Origin: Hypomesus transpacificus
Lineage: Eukaryota; Chordata; Actinopteri; Osmeriformes; Osmeridae
Length of the DNA stretch: 64,000 nt
Reading direction: 5' to 3'
Assembly (NCBI RefSeq): GCF_021917145.1
Contig: NC_061066.1
Location: 9,645,818 to 9,709,817, forward strand
Shown here: positions 1 through 11,097 of the stretch, in pieces
How positions within the stretch are numbered: position 1 is the stretch's first letter
Layout: every line of letters begins with the position of its first letter
Notes under the pieces: generated by a model
The model's database searches: none
Told to the model about the DNA's origin: nothing
Seen by the model: the letters and a program-made list of their open reading frames with translations, nothing else
Translations under genes and position numbers: made by a program

Positions 1-1
1 T

Positions 2-295
2 TCTCCTTCCCCCTCCCCCCATGCCTCCCCCTGCCCCTCCCCCGTCCTGGGGGGCCCCCTGCTGGCCCTGCGGCCGTGGCGCCAGCGCCCCCTGGCTCTG
101 TGGAGTAAATACGACGTGGGGGACTGGCTGGAGAGCGTGGGGCTGGCGGAGCACCGGGCTCGCTTCCAGGAGCACGAGATCGAGGGCTCGCACCTCCCCG
201 CCCTCACCAAGGAGGACTACGCTGAGCTGGGGGTCACACGTGTCGGCCACCGCATGAACATCGAGAGGGCGCTACGGCAGCTGCTCGAGAGCTGA
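2..295 (+). CDS. shank3: SHANK-family postsynaptic scaffold, C-terminal exon with SAM domain (partial, probably shank3)
   Basis: The window opens inside a coding exon read in the frame starting at base 2 and ending at TGA 293-295. The N-terminal part is proline-rich. It is followed by a complete SAM domain: WSKYDVGDWLESVGL, then HEIEGSHLPALTKEDY and ELGVTRVGHRMNIERAL, with the stop a few residues later. This layout, a SAM domain at the extreme C-terminus, is that of SHANK proteins, in which it polymerises the scaffold in excitatory postsynaptic densities. The 5' part of the gene is outside the window. The choice of shank3 over shank1 or shank2 is an inference from the nearby tymp and plxnb2, which share human 22q13.33 with SHANK3. 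A methionine-started ORF at 21-257 is another frame of this exon and is not real. Confidence 0.85.
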   Translation, partial: SPSPSPHASPCPSPVLGGPLLALRPWRQRPLALWSKYDVGDWLESVGLAEHRARFQEHEIEGSHLPALTKEDYAELGVTRVGHRMNIERALRQLLES

Positions 296-3200
296 ACCCC
301 GACCCTTCAACCTGTTAACCGCTGACCCTAACTCCCTGAACCCTGACCTCTTAACCCACTGAACCCTGACCCAAAGATCGTTGACCCCATAACCTCCCCT
401 GAACCCTAACCCCTGACCTGCTGGCTCCAACAAGGTCCTGAACATAGTTTTGACCCTGATCCCAGTCTTGAGACTGGAACCCAGACCTACCCTGACCCCT
501 GACCACATCGTGTGGAGAAGGACTGCGATCCAAAGACAGCTTCCTAAGGAGTCGAGTGTCGAGACAAGAAAATACCTCCTCCATCTCAATATCTCCAATA
601 GTTCAATATTTTACCATTTATAAAAATCTACTTTTTAATCTTTGACATACTGGTTAATGAGTGGATATGTTGAAAGTTGTGTTAACTCATAAGTTGTAAA
701 GTGTTATGAATATGAAAGCATATTAACCCTCTGGAGTTGAAACACCCTCATTTGAATGACAGGGAGACTCTAGACCCCTTAATGTGAGTGTGTGTGTGTG
801 TGTGTGTGTGTACATTTGTGTATGTCTGTCCGAAAGCCTGTTTTCCAAGGTGTGTGTTTTGTATTTTGAGTCCTTCTTATCTGTTTTTGGGTCTCAACCT
901 GCCAGGAGCGCTGGACTGCGTTGTACCACCTCCGCACAGCAGGTGACGCTGTGGGTCCACCTAAACCCTCTCTTCCTCTGGTAGTGACGGACACTCAACG
1001 TTGACGACTTAAAGGTTTAATGGAGATTTATTACTGATTTCATGTAGTTATAGATGATTTTTGAACGTTTATCAAATATTTAACTGAGATTTTATCAAAG
1101 CCTTCTCAAAGGTATCAATGACTCATGACGATTTATTCATGATTTCAATTTAAGAATTTAACTACAATTTAGTGATTATTTAATGGCAATTTTGGTTGTT
1201 TGTTGGTGGGTGTGTTCATGCAGGCCGTGCCTCTCACAGCACCAGTCTGAGTCTTTATGTAAGACTGATGTGTTATTGTTTAAGTACCAGCCTCAAGCAA
1301 TGCACACGACGCTGCTGACAGCCATGATTTCTAATGTGAACAGTGATGTATGTAGATACGTGGGCCGGTGTGTGCCCTGCGTATTACCCTGGCTGGAGGC
1401 CTCTCTCTCTAGGAGGGTTAACCCTGCGTATTACCCTGGCTGGAGGCCTCCCTCTCTGGGAAGGTTTTGCACAGCAGTTGGTGCTATATCTCACTGAAGC
1501 CATGTGTACAGACTTACACTAACCCCAACACAACCGGACACCTTCTAATAACCCCACCCTCCTACACCACCCCTAACCCACCTTTACCCTCCTAAACCAC
1601 CCCTAACCCACCTACACCACCCCTAACCCACCTCCACCCTCCTACACCACCCCTAACCCACCTCCACCCTCCTAAACCACCCCTAACCCACCTCCACCCT
1701 CCTCAGAAGATGCGTCCCATTGGCTCTCTAAACTGGGAGGGGCCCATCTTGTCAGTCAGGCTCATAGACCAATCAGGGGAGGTGATCCCTCCCCCAGCCT
1801 TCTGTGACCTGTTAGAGCTGGTCACTGTCACCTCCCTAACCAATCATGGTCAACCAATCGGACAGGAACGGTTTAATCAAGCAAATTATTCATTAGTCAA
1901 TCAATCAAGAGTTAAGTACATATCAATGTACTTTTTAACCAAACTAAAACTGGTGTGTCTGATATGGGTGAGGATGCCGTCAAGCAGAGTGAAAGGACAT
2001 TGTGAACATAGTTATCACATGCAATAAGCAGCATCGCCTGTTCTCAGCTCTCCAGAACCGTCTACCGGCCTCGAGCCGGTACCGACCCAGGTAGAATAAC
2101 AACCTTGGCAACACCTTTCTCTCCCTCCACCTTCCTACCCTGACGGACAACTCTGAACACAAAAATACCAGCACTGCAAAGCAGCCTGCCCCCGAATGAA
2201 CTCAAATATGATATATTTACTATTTTTGGTTTGTTAATTTTTTAACCCCTCCCTTGACAATCACATCGGAATGTATCAATTTTGATGTTTCTTTCATTTC
2301 CGCTTGCTTTCCTTCGAGCGCCCTCTGCCGAACGTAGGGAGTTAGTTAGAACAGCACGGTTGATTGTAAACATTCTAACTTGTTTTTCGATCAGCTGAAA
2401 GTGACAACGACGATGATGATAATGATGATGATGTGTGAATGTCTTACTTTCGATGAATTTCCACTAATTCAGTCAAATTACTTGTATTTTAGGCAAATAG
2501 ATACGTATAGTTTCAGTGTGACGGTAAGCGCTTGGTGATGGAATGTCTGTTTTATTCTTACTTGAGGTTCTTTTCCTCCATATTAAAGAGCCATTTATCC
2601 GCGTCCCGGGAAGCACGTCGCTTAGACCTGGTGTGTTCAACTGTGTGACAAACTTTCTAATAAACTCATATTTACTATCATAGTTGTGTTAGTGTGTTAC
2701 CCCCCCCTAAAAATGATATCGAAGCTATTTCTTCCGAAGAGACACGTGATATTATGTGTCCTATTGGTTAATAACTGACTTATCATTTGTGTAGCCTGCC
2801 GTTGACTTTCCAACAAAGCACGCTGACCAGCACAAGCATCAGCGGCAGGGCGCTAAAACGTAAAACCTTCAAGAATTTTTAACAAAAAACGTTTATACAA
2901 TTTAGACTAAATTCATTTATTGCTGCAAGACGATTTTAATTCCAAAGCGACTAAGAGAAGCTCTCCAAGGGGAAATACACGGTAGGCTATTTGGCGCGAT
3001 CAAATCAAATGGTCAATTTGGAACAAATGTTTTAGCACCTGTTTTTGTAGTGTAGCCTAGTTATATTCATTCTTGATTTGCTCTAGCCTATTGAGGTTCA
3101 TTTATCAGAACATTTCTTAAAAGCGTCGGATGTGCAATTTATTTTATTATGAAAATATTGCACATTCACTTGTATAAAGACAAACCTTGTCTAGTTTTCC

Positions 3201-3515
3201 TAGATGGGTGAGTGAGTTAATACGTGTGATCAGCTGCCTGTGGTGTCCAGTCTTGTTTCTCGTTTCCAAAGTTCAGTTCTGTCTAACTCAATTTATGGGT
3301 AGAATGTGTGTAACAGACTATAAATAATGATTGTTTTATCATCCTAAAATATATAAACTACTGGGGTAACCTTCTTTCGCCGATATTTTGCTGGTATACA
3401 AGATTAGATATTGTGATTATATAATAGATTTACCTTTGTAGTCTGTATGTTTTTAGCGAATGCAAAAGTCAGTTGTGTCTGTCACGCGCACCTGTGAGAC
3501 CGTCCGACCGCGGAA
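296..3515. other. Intergenic region shank3 to tymp
   Basis: No further coding exon is recognised. Bases 299-430 are an imperfect run of AACCCTGACC-like words just after the SHANK stop and are presumably 3' UTR. Bases 781-812 hold a short (GT)n. A tandem copy of a CCCTGCGTATTACCCTGGCTGGAGGCC unit lies at 1377-1450. A minisatellite with CCACCCCTAACCCACCT units lies at 1546-1705. From 1716 to 3515 the DNA is unique and moderately AT-rich. The 5' flank and probable promoter of tymp lie here, with a CG-bearing stretch just before the ATG (about 3480-3515), but no TATA box can be assigned. Confidence 0.5.
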
Positions 3516-3749
3516 ATGTCGCATGCACAAACTTCAGCCACGTACCAGGAGCTGATCCGGAAGAAACGAGACGGGGGACAGCTCACTGACCGGGAGATAA
3601 GAGACTTCGTGCAAGGCGTCAAATTGAAGACCATCCAAGAAAGTCAAATTGGTGTGCGCACACACATGCTGTCTCTCACATTATCTCATGGTTGTGGGCC
3701 ATGTATTATTTAATGTCATTAACTTGTTTGTGCGTATGTGTTAATATGC

Positions 3750-3807
<58 letters not shown>

Positions 3808-6800
3808 GGGCGATGCTGATGGCGATCTGGCAGAAGGGGATGGAGACGGAGGAGACTCATGCACTAACAAAGGAAATGATGCTGTCGGGGGAAGTGATGT
3901 CATGGCCAGCGGAGTGGGAGGGGCTTGTGGTGGACAAGCACTCCACGGGGGGGGTGGGAGACAAGGTCAGCCTGGTGCTGGCCCCCGCCCTGGCTGCCTG
4001 CGGCTGCAAGGTGTGTGTGTGTGTGTGTGTGTGTGGGGGGGGGGGGGGTCTGTGTGTGTCTGCAAGTGTACATATTGTGGGTGGAGACTGTATTTCTGTG
4101 TGTGTGTGTGTGTAGGTCCCCATGATCAGTGGTAGAGGTTTGGCACACACAGGTGGCACCCTGGACAAACTGGAGTCCATCCCAGGATTCAACATCTACC
4201 AGCCAGTCCAGCAGGTCACAGCTCTCTATCTCTTTCTCTCTGTCTGTCTCAAGTGGGTATCTTGTTAGTGTGTGTTTTTTGACAATGGTGTGTGTGTGTG
4301 CAGCTCCAGAGGATCCTGGCGGAGGTGGGCTGTTGCATTGTGGGCCAGACGGAGACGCTGGTCCCTGCAGACAAGGTTCTGTACGCGCTGAGAGACGCCA
4401 CCTCCACGGTGGACAGCCTCCCTCTCATCACTGGTAGGAGACAGGAGGACAGCCTCCCTCTCATCACTGGTAGGAGACGGGAGGACAGCCTCCCTCTCAT
4501 CACTGGTAGGAGACAGGAGGACAGCCTCCCTCTCATCACTGGTAGGAGACAGGAGGACAGCCTCCCTCTCATCACTGTTAGGACAGCCTCCCTCTCATCA
4601 CTGAAAATCACACCTGAAGGGAACTTGTGTGTGTGTGTTTGTGTTTTAACATGTGTGTGTTTTAACGTGTGTGTGTACAGGCTCCATCATCTCTAAGAAG
4701 GGTGCTGAGTCTCTGAGCGCTCTGGTTCTGGATGTGAAGTTTGGGAGAGCAGCTCTGTACAAGGACTTGGCCAGCGCCAAGACCCTGGCCCAGTCCCTGG
4801 TAACCCCTGGTAACCCCTGGTAACCCCTGGTGACCCCTGGTAACCCCTGGTGACCCCTGGTGACCCCTTACCCCACATAACCCCTGGTGACCCCTAACCT
4901 TTGATCCTAACTGTAATAATAATCCTTGGAACCTCAGACACCAGATGCTATGCTACCACAGTCTTACATTAGTCACCATAGTTACTCCTGTCACCACGGT
5001 GACGTGCAGGTGACGGTGGGGAACAGCCTGGGCATGCGGACAGGGGCGGTACTTAGCCGTATGGACGCTCCGATTGGCCGCTGCGTGGGAAACAGCCTGG
5101 AGGTGGTGGAGTCTCTGGAGACCCTGAAGGGGAGGGGCTCCCACACCCTGATAGACCTGGTCACCACCCTGGGTAACACACACACACCACACACACACAC
5201 ACACCACCCTGGGTAACACACACACACAAAACACACAGTAACTGACTTGGGACTATACCAGAAAGCTGGTTATAAAACATATCCAGGTAAGTGAACTCCT
5301 GGTCACCCCTGGTGACCAGCCTGGGTACACACACACACAGAGTGACAGTTCAGTTGAGTTCTGGGTTTAGAAGTGTTTAGCAATCTGCAGATAGAATCAC
5401 CAGACCCCTGACCAGACAACATGGTCTGGATCAACATGGCCTGGATCAACATGGCCTGGATCAACATGGCCTGGATCAACATGGCCTGGATCCACCACAT
5501 CTCTCCTGTGAAGGCCACAGGACAGGAACACAGGGACACAGGGACACAGGACAGGAACACAGGACAGGGACACAGGGACACAGGGCAGGAACACAGGGAC
5601 ACAGGACAGGAACACAGGGACACAGGGACACAGGACAGGGACACAGGACAGGGACACAGGGACACAGGACAGGAACACAGGGACACAGGGACACAGGGAC
5701 ACAGACAAGACAGATGAGGCATTAACAGTTTCCCAACACTCACACAGATGTCTGTCTCGGAGGGGGGAACTTCGTGGACTTTGTACAGGCTGCTAACCGG
5801 CTGACAGGATGTAGTTCAATATAAACGTCTGTACGTTTCTGCCGTGTCTGTTCTGACCTGACAAAATGTGGGCATCAGAGCTAGTGGGCCGCTAGCTGGG
5901 CCTGAAACAGGCCGCTCAGCACACTGCCCAGATCAGCATCTCATCTTGTGATTTGTATGTGTGTGTACATGTGTGTGTACATGTGTGTGTACATGTGTGT
6001 GTGTGTGTGTAGGTGGTCTGCTGCTGGTGATGAACTCCAGATCCGCCAGTCTGGAGGAGGGTAAGCGGGTGGTTGCTAGGACCCTGCAGGACGGCTCTGC
6101 CCTCGCCAAGTTCCAGGCCATGATGCAGGCTCAGGGAGTAGCCAAACACGTGGCTTGCTCCCTCTGCTCCGCCCACACGGAATATTACAGTGTCCTGAGA
6201 CGAGCCCAGAACCAGACTGAGCTGGAGACACAGAGACAGGGTGCACACACACACACACGCAAGCATGCACACACGCAAGCATGCACACACACGCAAGCAT
6301 GCACACACACACACACACACACACAAGCGTGCACACACACAGGCCCAGAACCAGACTGAGCTGGAGACACAGACAGGGTTCACACATGTAAATATCCACA
6401 TACACACATGTAAATATCCACGTTCTCATTTACTCAGATCTTCAGTATATGTATTTGTACGTTAGTATATATGTGTGCATACAGTGGGTGAAATAAGTAT
6501 TGAACACGTCACCATTTTCTCAGTAAAAATATTTACAAAGGTGCTATTGACATGACATTTTCACCAGATGTTGGTAACAACCCAAATAATCCCTACATAC
6601 AAAGAAACTAAATTCAGGAATTAAGTTGTGTAACAATGTGAAATGACACAAGAAAAAAGTATTGAACCCAAAGAAAGGGAGGTGCAAAAAGGCATGGAAG
6701 GCCAAGACAACAATAGAAATCTATCAGTAATTAAAAAGCAATCCAGCCCCTTGTCAGTGCAAATGAATATCAGCTGGTTCAGTCCCAACTGATGACCTAC

Positions 6801-8729
6801 AAGAAGGTCTCATTGCCAAGGTGTCACACAACACACATCTAATGATGGCTAAAAGCAAAGAGCTGTCTCAAGACCTTTGCAACCTAATTGTTGCAAAACA
6901 TAACGATGACATTGGTTACAGACGCATTCCTAAGCTTCTGAATGTTCCAGTGAGCAGTGCTGGGGCCAGAACACGGAAGTGGAAAGACGATCATTATAAT
7001 TTCAACATGAATTGGCCTCGAGCAGGTGCTCGATGTTAGGTGTCACAAGATTTCTGACAGAGGAGTAAAAAGAACCATCAGAAGAGATGTCCAAGAGCCA
7101 AGGACCACTCGTGGAGAGCTTCAAAAAGACCTGGAATGAGCAGGTATTGTGGTCTCAAAGAAAACAGTAAGTAATACACTGCACCGCCAAGGGCTGTATG
7201 CACGCTCAACACGCAAGACTCTGTTGAAGCTCTTTTCAAGTTTGCTGCACAACACTTGGAAAAGCTGGTGAAATGCTGGGAGTGTGGTCAGATGAGAGCA
7301 ACTGTTTGGATGCCAAAATACACACCATGTTTGGAGGAGAAATGGCTCTGCAAATCACCCTAAAAACACCAGTGAAGTTTGGAGGTGGGAACACCATGGT
7401 GTGTGGCTGCTTTTCAGCAAATGGTACAGGCGAACTACACACATTGAAGGACGGATGAATGGACACATTGACAGAGACATGATTGACAAAAATCTGCTGC
7501 CATCTACCAGGATCATGAAGATGAAACGAGGGTGGCCCTTTCAGATCCCAAACACACAGCCAAGGAAACTCTCCATTAGTTTCAAAGACAAAACTGAAAG
7601 CTGCTAAAATGGCCCAGCCAATCACCTGTTTTAAATTCCGTTGAAAATCCATGGAAAGAACTGAAGATCAAGATTCACTGAAGATTAAGATTCATAGAAG
7701 AGGCCCATGGAACCTTCAAGATTTAAAGACTTGAGTGGAAGAGTGGACCAAAATCACACCAAAGCGATGCATGCCACTAGTTTCCCCATACAGGAGGTGT
7801 CTTGAAGCTGTCATTACCAACAAAGGCTTTTGTACAAAGTACTAGATAAATATCAGAAAGCGTGTTCAATACGTGTTCAATACTTTCTCCCTGTGTGATT
7901 TCACATTATTACACAACTTAATTTCTGAACTTATTAGTTTTGGTTTCTTTGTATGTATGGATTACTTGGGTAGTTACCAACATTTGTTGAAAATGTCATG
8001 TCAATAGCACCTTTGGATATATATTTACTGAGAAAAAGGGTGGCGTGTTGAATACTAATTTCACCCACTGCATGTATATGTATATTTGTGTGTGTGTATA
8101 CTAACGTGTGGTGTGTGTGTGTGTGTGCAGGCACGGTGTTGGACGTAGATGGGATGGTTCTGGCTGAGGTGCTGCACAGTTTGGGGGCGGGGCGTTCAAA
8201 GGCTGGGGAACCAATCAATCACAGTGTGGGGGCGGAGCTTCTGGTATCTATAGGAGAGCAGGTAGACAAAGGTGAGAAGTGTGTATGTGAGGTTCAAAGG
8301 TGTCCAACCAGATGTGATGTTTTCCACGGCCGGGCCAGGCCGTAGCCATGGACTCAACATTGGGGGGGATGAATTACATTTGTTATGATCATTTCAGTCA
8401 GCGTGCGTGGTTGCCTGTCGTAGCGTAGCACAATTATATTTTTATATCATTTATATCGGGGTGGACATTTTGACCAGATTTGAGTATTGGTGGGGGGATG
8501 TGTCCCCCCCCATAAATATTATGATTCCGGCCTTGCCGCATGGTCCGGCCTTGCTGCATGGTCTGACACGCGTGTCCCTCCAGGTCAGCCCTGGCTGCGT
8601 GTCCACTACGAGACCCCGGCTCTGAGTCCAGCCCAGACACTCCTGCTGCAGGACATCCTGAGCCTTGGGACCCCCTCACTGCAGCACACACACACACACT
8701 CTCTAGTGGTAGAAACCATCCTTCCTTAG
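3516..8729 (+). CDS. tymp: Thymidine phosphorylase, nine coding exons
   Basis: The enzyme reversibly converts thymidine plus phosphate to thymine and 2-deoxyribose-1-phosphate in pyrimidine salvage. Exons read with GT-AG borders and consistent phases: 3516-3651, 3808-4010, 4116-4214, 4304-4433, 4681-4799, 5010-5172, 6013-6240, 8131-8271, 8584-8729. They total 1365 nt, or 454 residues; human TYMP has 482. The phosphate/substrate loop [10 protein letters not shown] is at residues 89-98 and the family signature [16 protein letters not shown] at 118-133. [10 protein letters not shown] and [14 protein letters not shown] follow in exons 5 and 6. The ATG was chosen because it starts the first conserved helix. 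Intron 7 holds a dead Tc1-like element. Repeats at the ends of exons 4-7 copy the donor sites. A (CA)n run inside the last exon encodes QHTHTHS near the C-terminus. Confidence 0.93.
4411..4610 (+). repeat. 36-bp tandem repeat carrying the tymp exon 4 end and donor site
   Basis: The unit GGACAGCCTCCCTCTCATCA plus CTGGTAGGAGACA repeats every 36 bp. Exon-end/donor junctions (ACTG|GTAGGAG) fall after 4433, 4469, 4505 and 4541. A fifth copy at 4577 has lost a base (ACTGTTAGG), and a truncated sixth reads into AAAATC. Because 36 is a multiple of three, the array stays open in the tymp frame, and each skipped donor would add 12 residues containing DSLPLITG. Confidence 0.93.
4791..4885 (+). repeat. 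10-bp tandem repeat of the tymp exon 5 donor site
   Basis: Exon 5 ends CAGTCCCTG with donor GTAACC at 4800. The intron then repeats CCCTGGTAAC or CCCTGGTGAC about eight times at a 10-bp period, each copy again offering CTG|GTRACC. The period is not a multiple of three, so use of most downstream copies would shift the frame. Confidence 0.85.
5163..5225 (+). repeat. Duplicated tymp exon 6 donor in a (CA)n tract
   Basis: The exon 6 end ACCACCCTGG|GTAACACACAC is followed by (CA)n and then a second copy of ACCACCCTGGGTAACACACA at about 5203-5222. The true junction is after 5172 because it splices in phase to exon 7 at 6013. Confidence 0.8.
5415..5710 (+). repeat. Two intronic minisatellites in tymp intron 6
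   Basis: Bases 5420-5490 hold five copies of ATGGCCTGGATCAAC (15 bp). Bases 5519-5705 hold repeats built from GGACACA, GGACAGGAACACA and related words. ORFs run through both strands because of the repeat period. The tract lies between coding exons 6 and 7. Confidence 0.85.
6203..6385 (+). repeat. Partial duplication of the tymp exon 7 3' end
   Basis: The exon 7 end encoding [10 protein letters not shown] (GCCCAGAACCAGACTGAGCT, then GGAGACACAGAGACAGG) is followed by its donor at 6241. After a (CA)n stretch with GCAAGCATGCACACAC units, the same segment recurs at about 6342-6380 followed by GGGTTCACAC. The second copy is taken as intronic because only the first splices in phase to exon 8. Confidence 0.8.
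6482..8070 (+). mobile_element. Degenerate Tc1/mariner-type transposon in tymp intron 7
   Basis: The ends are inverted repeats about 170-190 bp long: CAGTGGGTGAAATAAGTATT on the left and, reversed, AATACTAATTTCACCCACTG on the right. The left flank is TA and the right flank is CA, consistent with a decayed TA target duplication. The interior still encodes transposase fragments on the + strand, for example [20 protein letters not shown] (6850-6915), [20 protein letters not shown] (about 7396-7456) and [14 protein letters not shown], broken by frameshifts and stops. It is therefore an old, inactive copy that lengthened the intron to 1.9 kb. Confidence 0.85.
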
Positions 8730-9454
8730 GAATTTACACACACAATCTCTGAACTCTCAGATTTTAAAAGTTCAGATGTTAAACATTTCTAGAAATAGCG
8801 GTGAAACTCAAAGTTCACACTGGAGGATGTGGACCTAGCGTAAAACAGGACCCTTACTTTGAGGGCACGCAGACAGACATGCACACACACTACTTCCACT
8901 ACATACTACACTAACTACTTCATACTAAATCAGGAGTGCACAACTAGAATTCAAAGATGTCCAGTGACTAACATCTTCTCCCCCCAAAGATCCAAACCAT
9001 TAAAATGTCTAACATGTGCTATGATTTGGGGCGTCATTCTTGAGTGTGTAGTTACTACACTCCCTGAGGGAAGGATAAAGGTATATCTGTTTGTCTACTT
9101 TGAAAGCTCGATGTTCTGCTTCGACTTGACTGACCTGTGCCCACGCCCCTTCTCTCCCTTCTGCTCTCCGTCTCCTAACATGAATTGTACAACTTTGCTT
9201 TGACTGAGTTTTGTGAAGTGATTTAAATGACGCACATGATGGGACAATGTCGTAGTATGGATAATAACGGTTGCTTCATCAGGATTTAATTTAACAATTA
9301 ACGTATCTAGATCGCAATAGAACCTTCACTTGGTCTGGACACAGACTGAGGAGCACTCCCCTTTACTAGACTATACTACTTCATACTGGTTGCATGTAGA
9401 TTAGACTGCTTCTTTCTAGAGTACTGGTTGCAAGGGTGTAAGGGACCAAAGCAG

Positions 9455-9655
9455 GGAGTCAGGTGGCTGAACGGTTAGGGAATTGGGCTATTAATCTGAA
9501 GGTTGCCAGTTAGATTCCAAATGATGTTGTGTCGTGCCAAATGACGTTGTGTCCTTGGGCAAGGCACTTCACCCTACTTGCCTCGGGGGAATGTCCCTGT
9601 ACTCACTGTAAGTCGCTCTGGATAAGAGCGTCTGCTAAATGACTAAATGTAAAGC
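9455..9655 (+). mobile_element. tRNA-derived SINE
   Basis: The left part (GTCAGGTGGCTGAACGGTTA, then GGGCTATTAATCTGAAGGTT and GCCAGTTAGATTCCAA) resembles a type II tRNA, with A-box-like and decayed B-box-like promoter elements. The right part carries the widespread fish tail CTCTGGATAAGAGCGTCTGC and ends TAAATGACTAAATG. A short segment (AAATGATGTTGTGT / AAATGACGTTGTGT) is duplicated inside. The copy lies in the tymp 3' region. Confidence 0.8.
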
Positions 9656-9929
9656 AGCAGAATCACAGAGAGATTGAGCTCCATTCTCCAAACCCAATTC
9701 TTTAGGGATGCCTCAGTAATGGTGCTCTCCCGCCACCTAATGGTAAAACGTAAACATGACACCTGCCCACTGTACCCAACACCAGCATGGCCCTGCATGT
9801 GTTCCCTACAGAGACTCTTAACACTGACCTGGCAGCCTCCTGCCTCCTGCTGCTCCACGCTGCTCCTCTCTGAGTGAATGCTGGTTTGGGAATAATGTAA
9901 GTTAGTGAATATGGTGTGTGTAAGAATGC

Positions 9930-9935
9930 AATAAA
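9930..9935 (+). terminator. Candidate tymp polyadenylation signal
   Basis: AATAAA occurs in GAATGCAATAAAACATCC about 1.2 kb after the tymp stop. It is the first clear signal on the + strand after the gene, but transcript ends cannot be seen from genomic sequence. Confidence 0.35.
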
Positions 9936-10113
9936 ACATCCGTTTATAGTTTTTAATACAAAAAACAACTAAACAGCCTCATGAGTCTGACCTCAGAGAG
10001 ATGAAAGGTGAGGGAGAGGGGGGACAGAGAAAGTGGAACTCTCAGCATCACACACGCACGCACACACGCACACACGCACACACACATACATACAGCGTAG
10101 TGGCAGGGACAGG

Positions 10114-11097
10114 TTAGTGGGCTACTGAGTTCAGGGGCTCTGCTCTGATGTTGCCCAGGTCCAGATTGGAGTCTGTCTCCTCGTCAATCTCTCCAATCAC
10201 AGCCCTGAAACACACAAACACCCTCAATACCAAGACAACCAACAAGAAGGGTACTTTTGACTTTAGCAAATTAACAATAAACCTGAAACTTTACAGAATC
10301 TTCTTGAACACTACATGCATATCTGTAACACTATTACTGCTGACGAGTCCTAGGGGGTCAGGGTTGGCGGTAAAGGGGAAAGGTCACTCACACGTTGTCT
10401 CCCCTGACAATGTAAAGGCCCAACACCACCTGCTCCACGCCCTGAGAGGAGCTGAATACTCGCTCGTGGCTCTCGTCCAGAATCAGGTTAATTGTCTGGT
10501 CGAAGCCCTTCAGCGTGCCCTGCAAAACACACAACGTTTTAGGCACGTTAGTTCAGATTAAGTACATTTCTGTTAGCTAGCGGACTACAACGCAACATGT
10601 ACAACAACAAAAAACAGGCGGTCTCAACTCCGAGTTGAGTGGACATCTTGAGGAGGAAGTAAAGTCTTGTCATTTTCATTCAACAGAAACTGGAAAGCTA
10701 TGTGTGCGGTGATGACGTTAGGATACTGAAGCTAGCTAGAGGCAGTGGTAACATAGCAACAAGCAAGATTAACTAACTAGGATAGCGGCGCAACAACACT
10801 TACTACAATCATGCGTCCGTCAGAGGTGATGATTGCAACCGTGCCTGAAACAAGAGGGTTAAGGAAACATTTGTTCAAGCCTTGAAGCTAGCATAAGATT
10901 ATCGTGTATACATACGGTAGCTAATATAGCTTGAGCTACAATACGTGAATGGCTACTCATGTTTGGCTAGCGAGCATGTCTCGCTAGCAGGCCAGAAAAC
11001 ACCGATCTAAAAACAAGACTCGATTAAAACTCGTTATCCTCTCATGGGAGACCAAACAAAGGATACGGTTGATGTAGGTCTCAAGGGCAGTCGACAT
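10114..11097 (-). CDS. lsm8: LSM8, U6 snRNA-associated Sm-like protein, four exons
   Basis: LSM8 is the subunit that distinguishes the nuclear LSM2-8 ring, which binds the 3' U-tract of U6 snRNA in splicing. Exons on the minus strand: 11067-11097, 10804-10844, 10392-10519, 10114-10204. They total 291 nt, giving 96 residues plus stop, the same length as human LSM8. The protein reads MSTALETYINR, TVAIITSDGRMIV (Sm1 strand), GTLKGFDQTINLILDESHER, VFSSSQGVEQVVLGLYIVRG, then DNVAVIGEIDEETD (Sm2) and the conserved tail NIRAEPLNSVAH. All borders are GT-AG with matching phases (1, 0, 2). The gene converges on tymp and shares no overlap with it. Confidence 0.96.

Larger units (their letters stand above)
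8730..10113. other. tymp 3' flank/UTR and tymp-lsm8 convergent spacer
   Basis: No coding exon is seen. This stretch holds unique sequence after the tymp stop, a SINE (about 9455-9655), a possible tymp poly(A) signal at 9930 and a short (CA)n at 10050-10090. The reverse-strand word ATTAAA at about 9951-9956 could serve lsm8. Confidence 0.5.

Noticed and set aside
1546..1705. CCCTAACCC-like words suggesting interstitial telomere repeat
   Set aside because: The unit is a longer CCACCCCTAACCCACCT with variable joins, not (CCCTAA)n.
9455..9530. Possible tRNA gene
   Set aside because: The tRNA-like part has a decayed B-box, no acceptor stem pairing that I can see, and is joined to a SINE tail.
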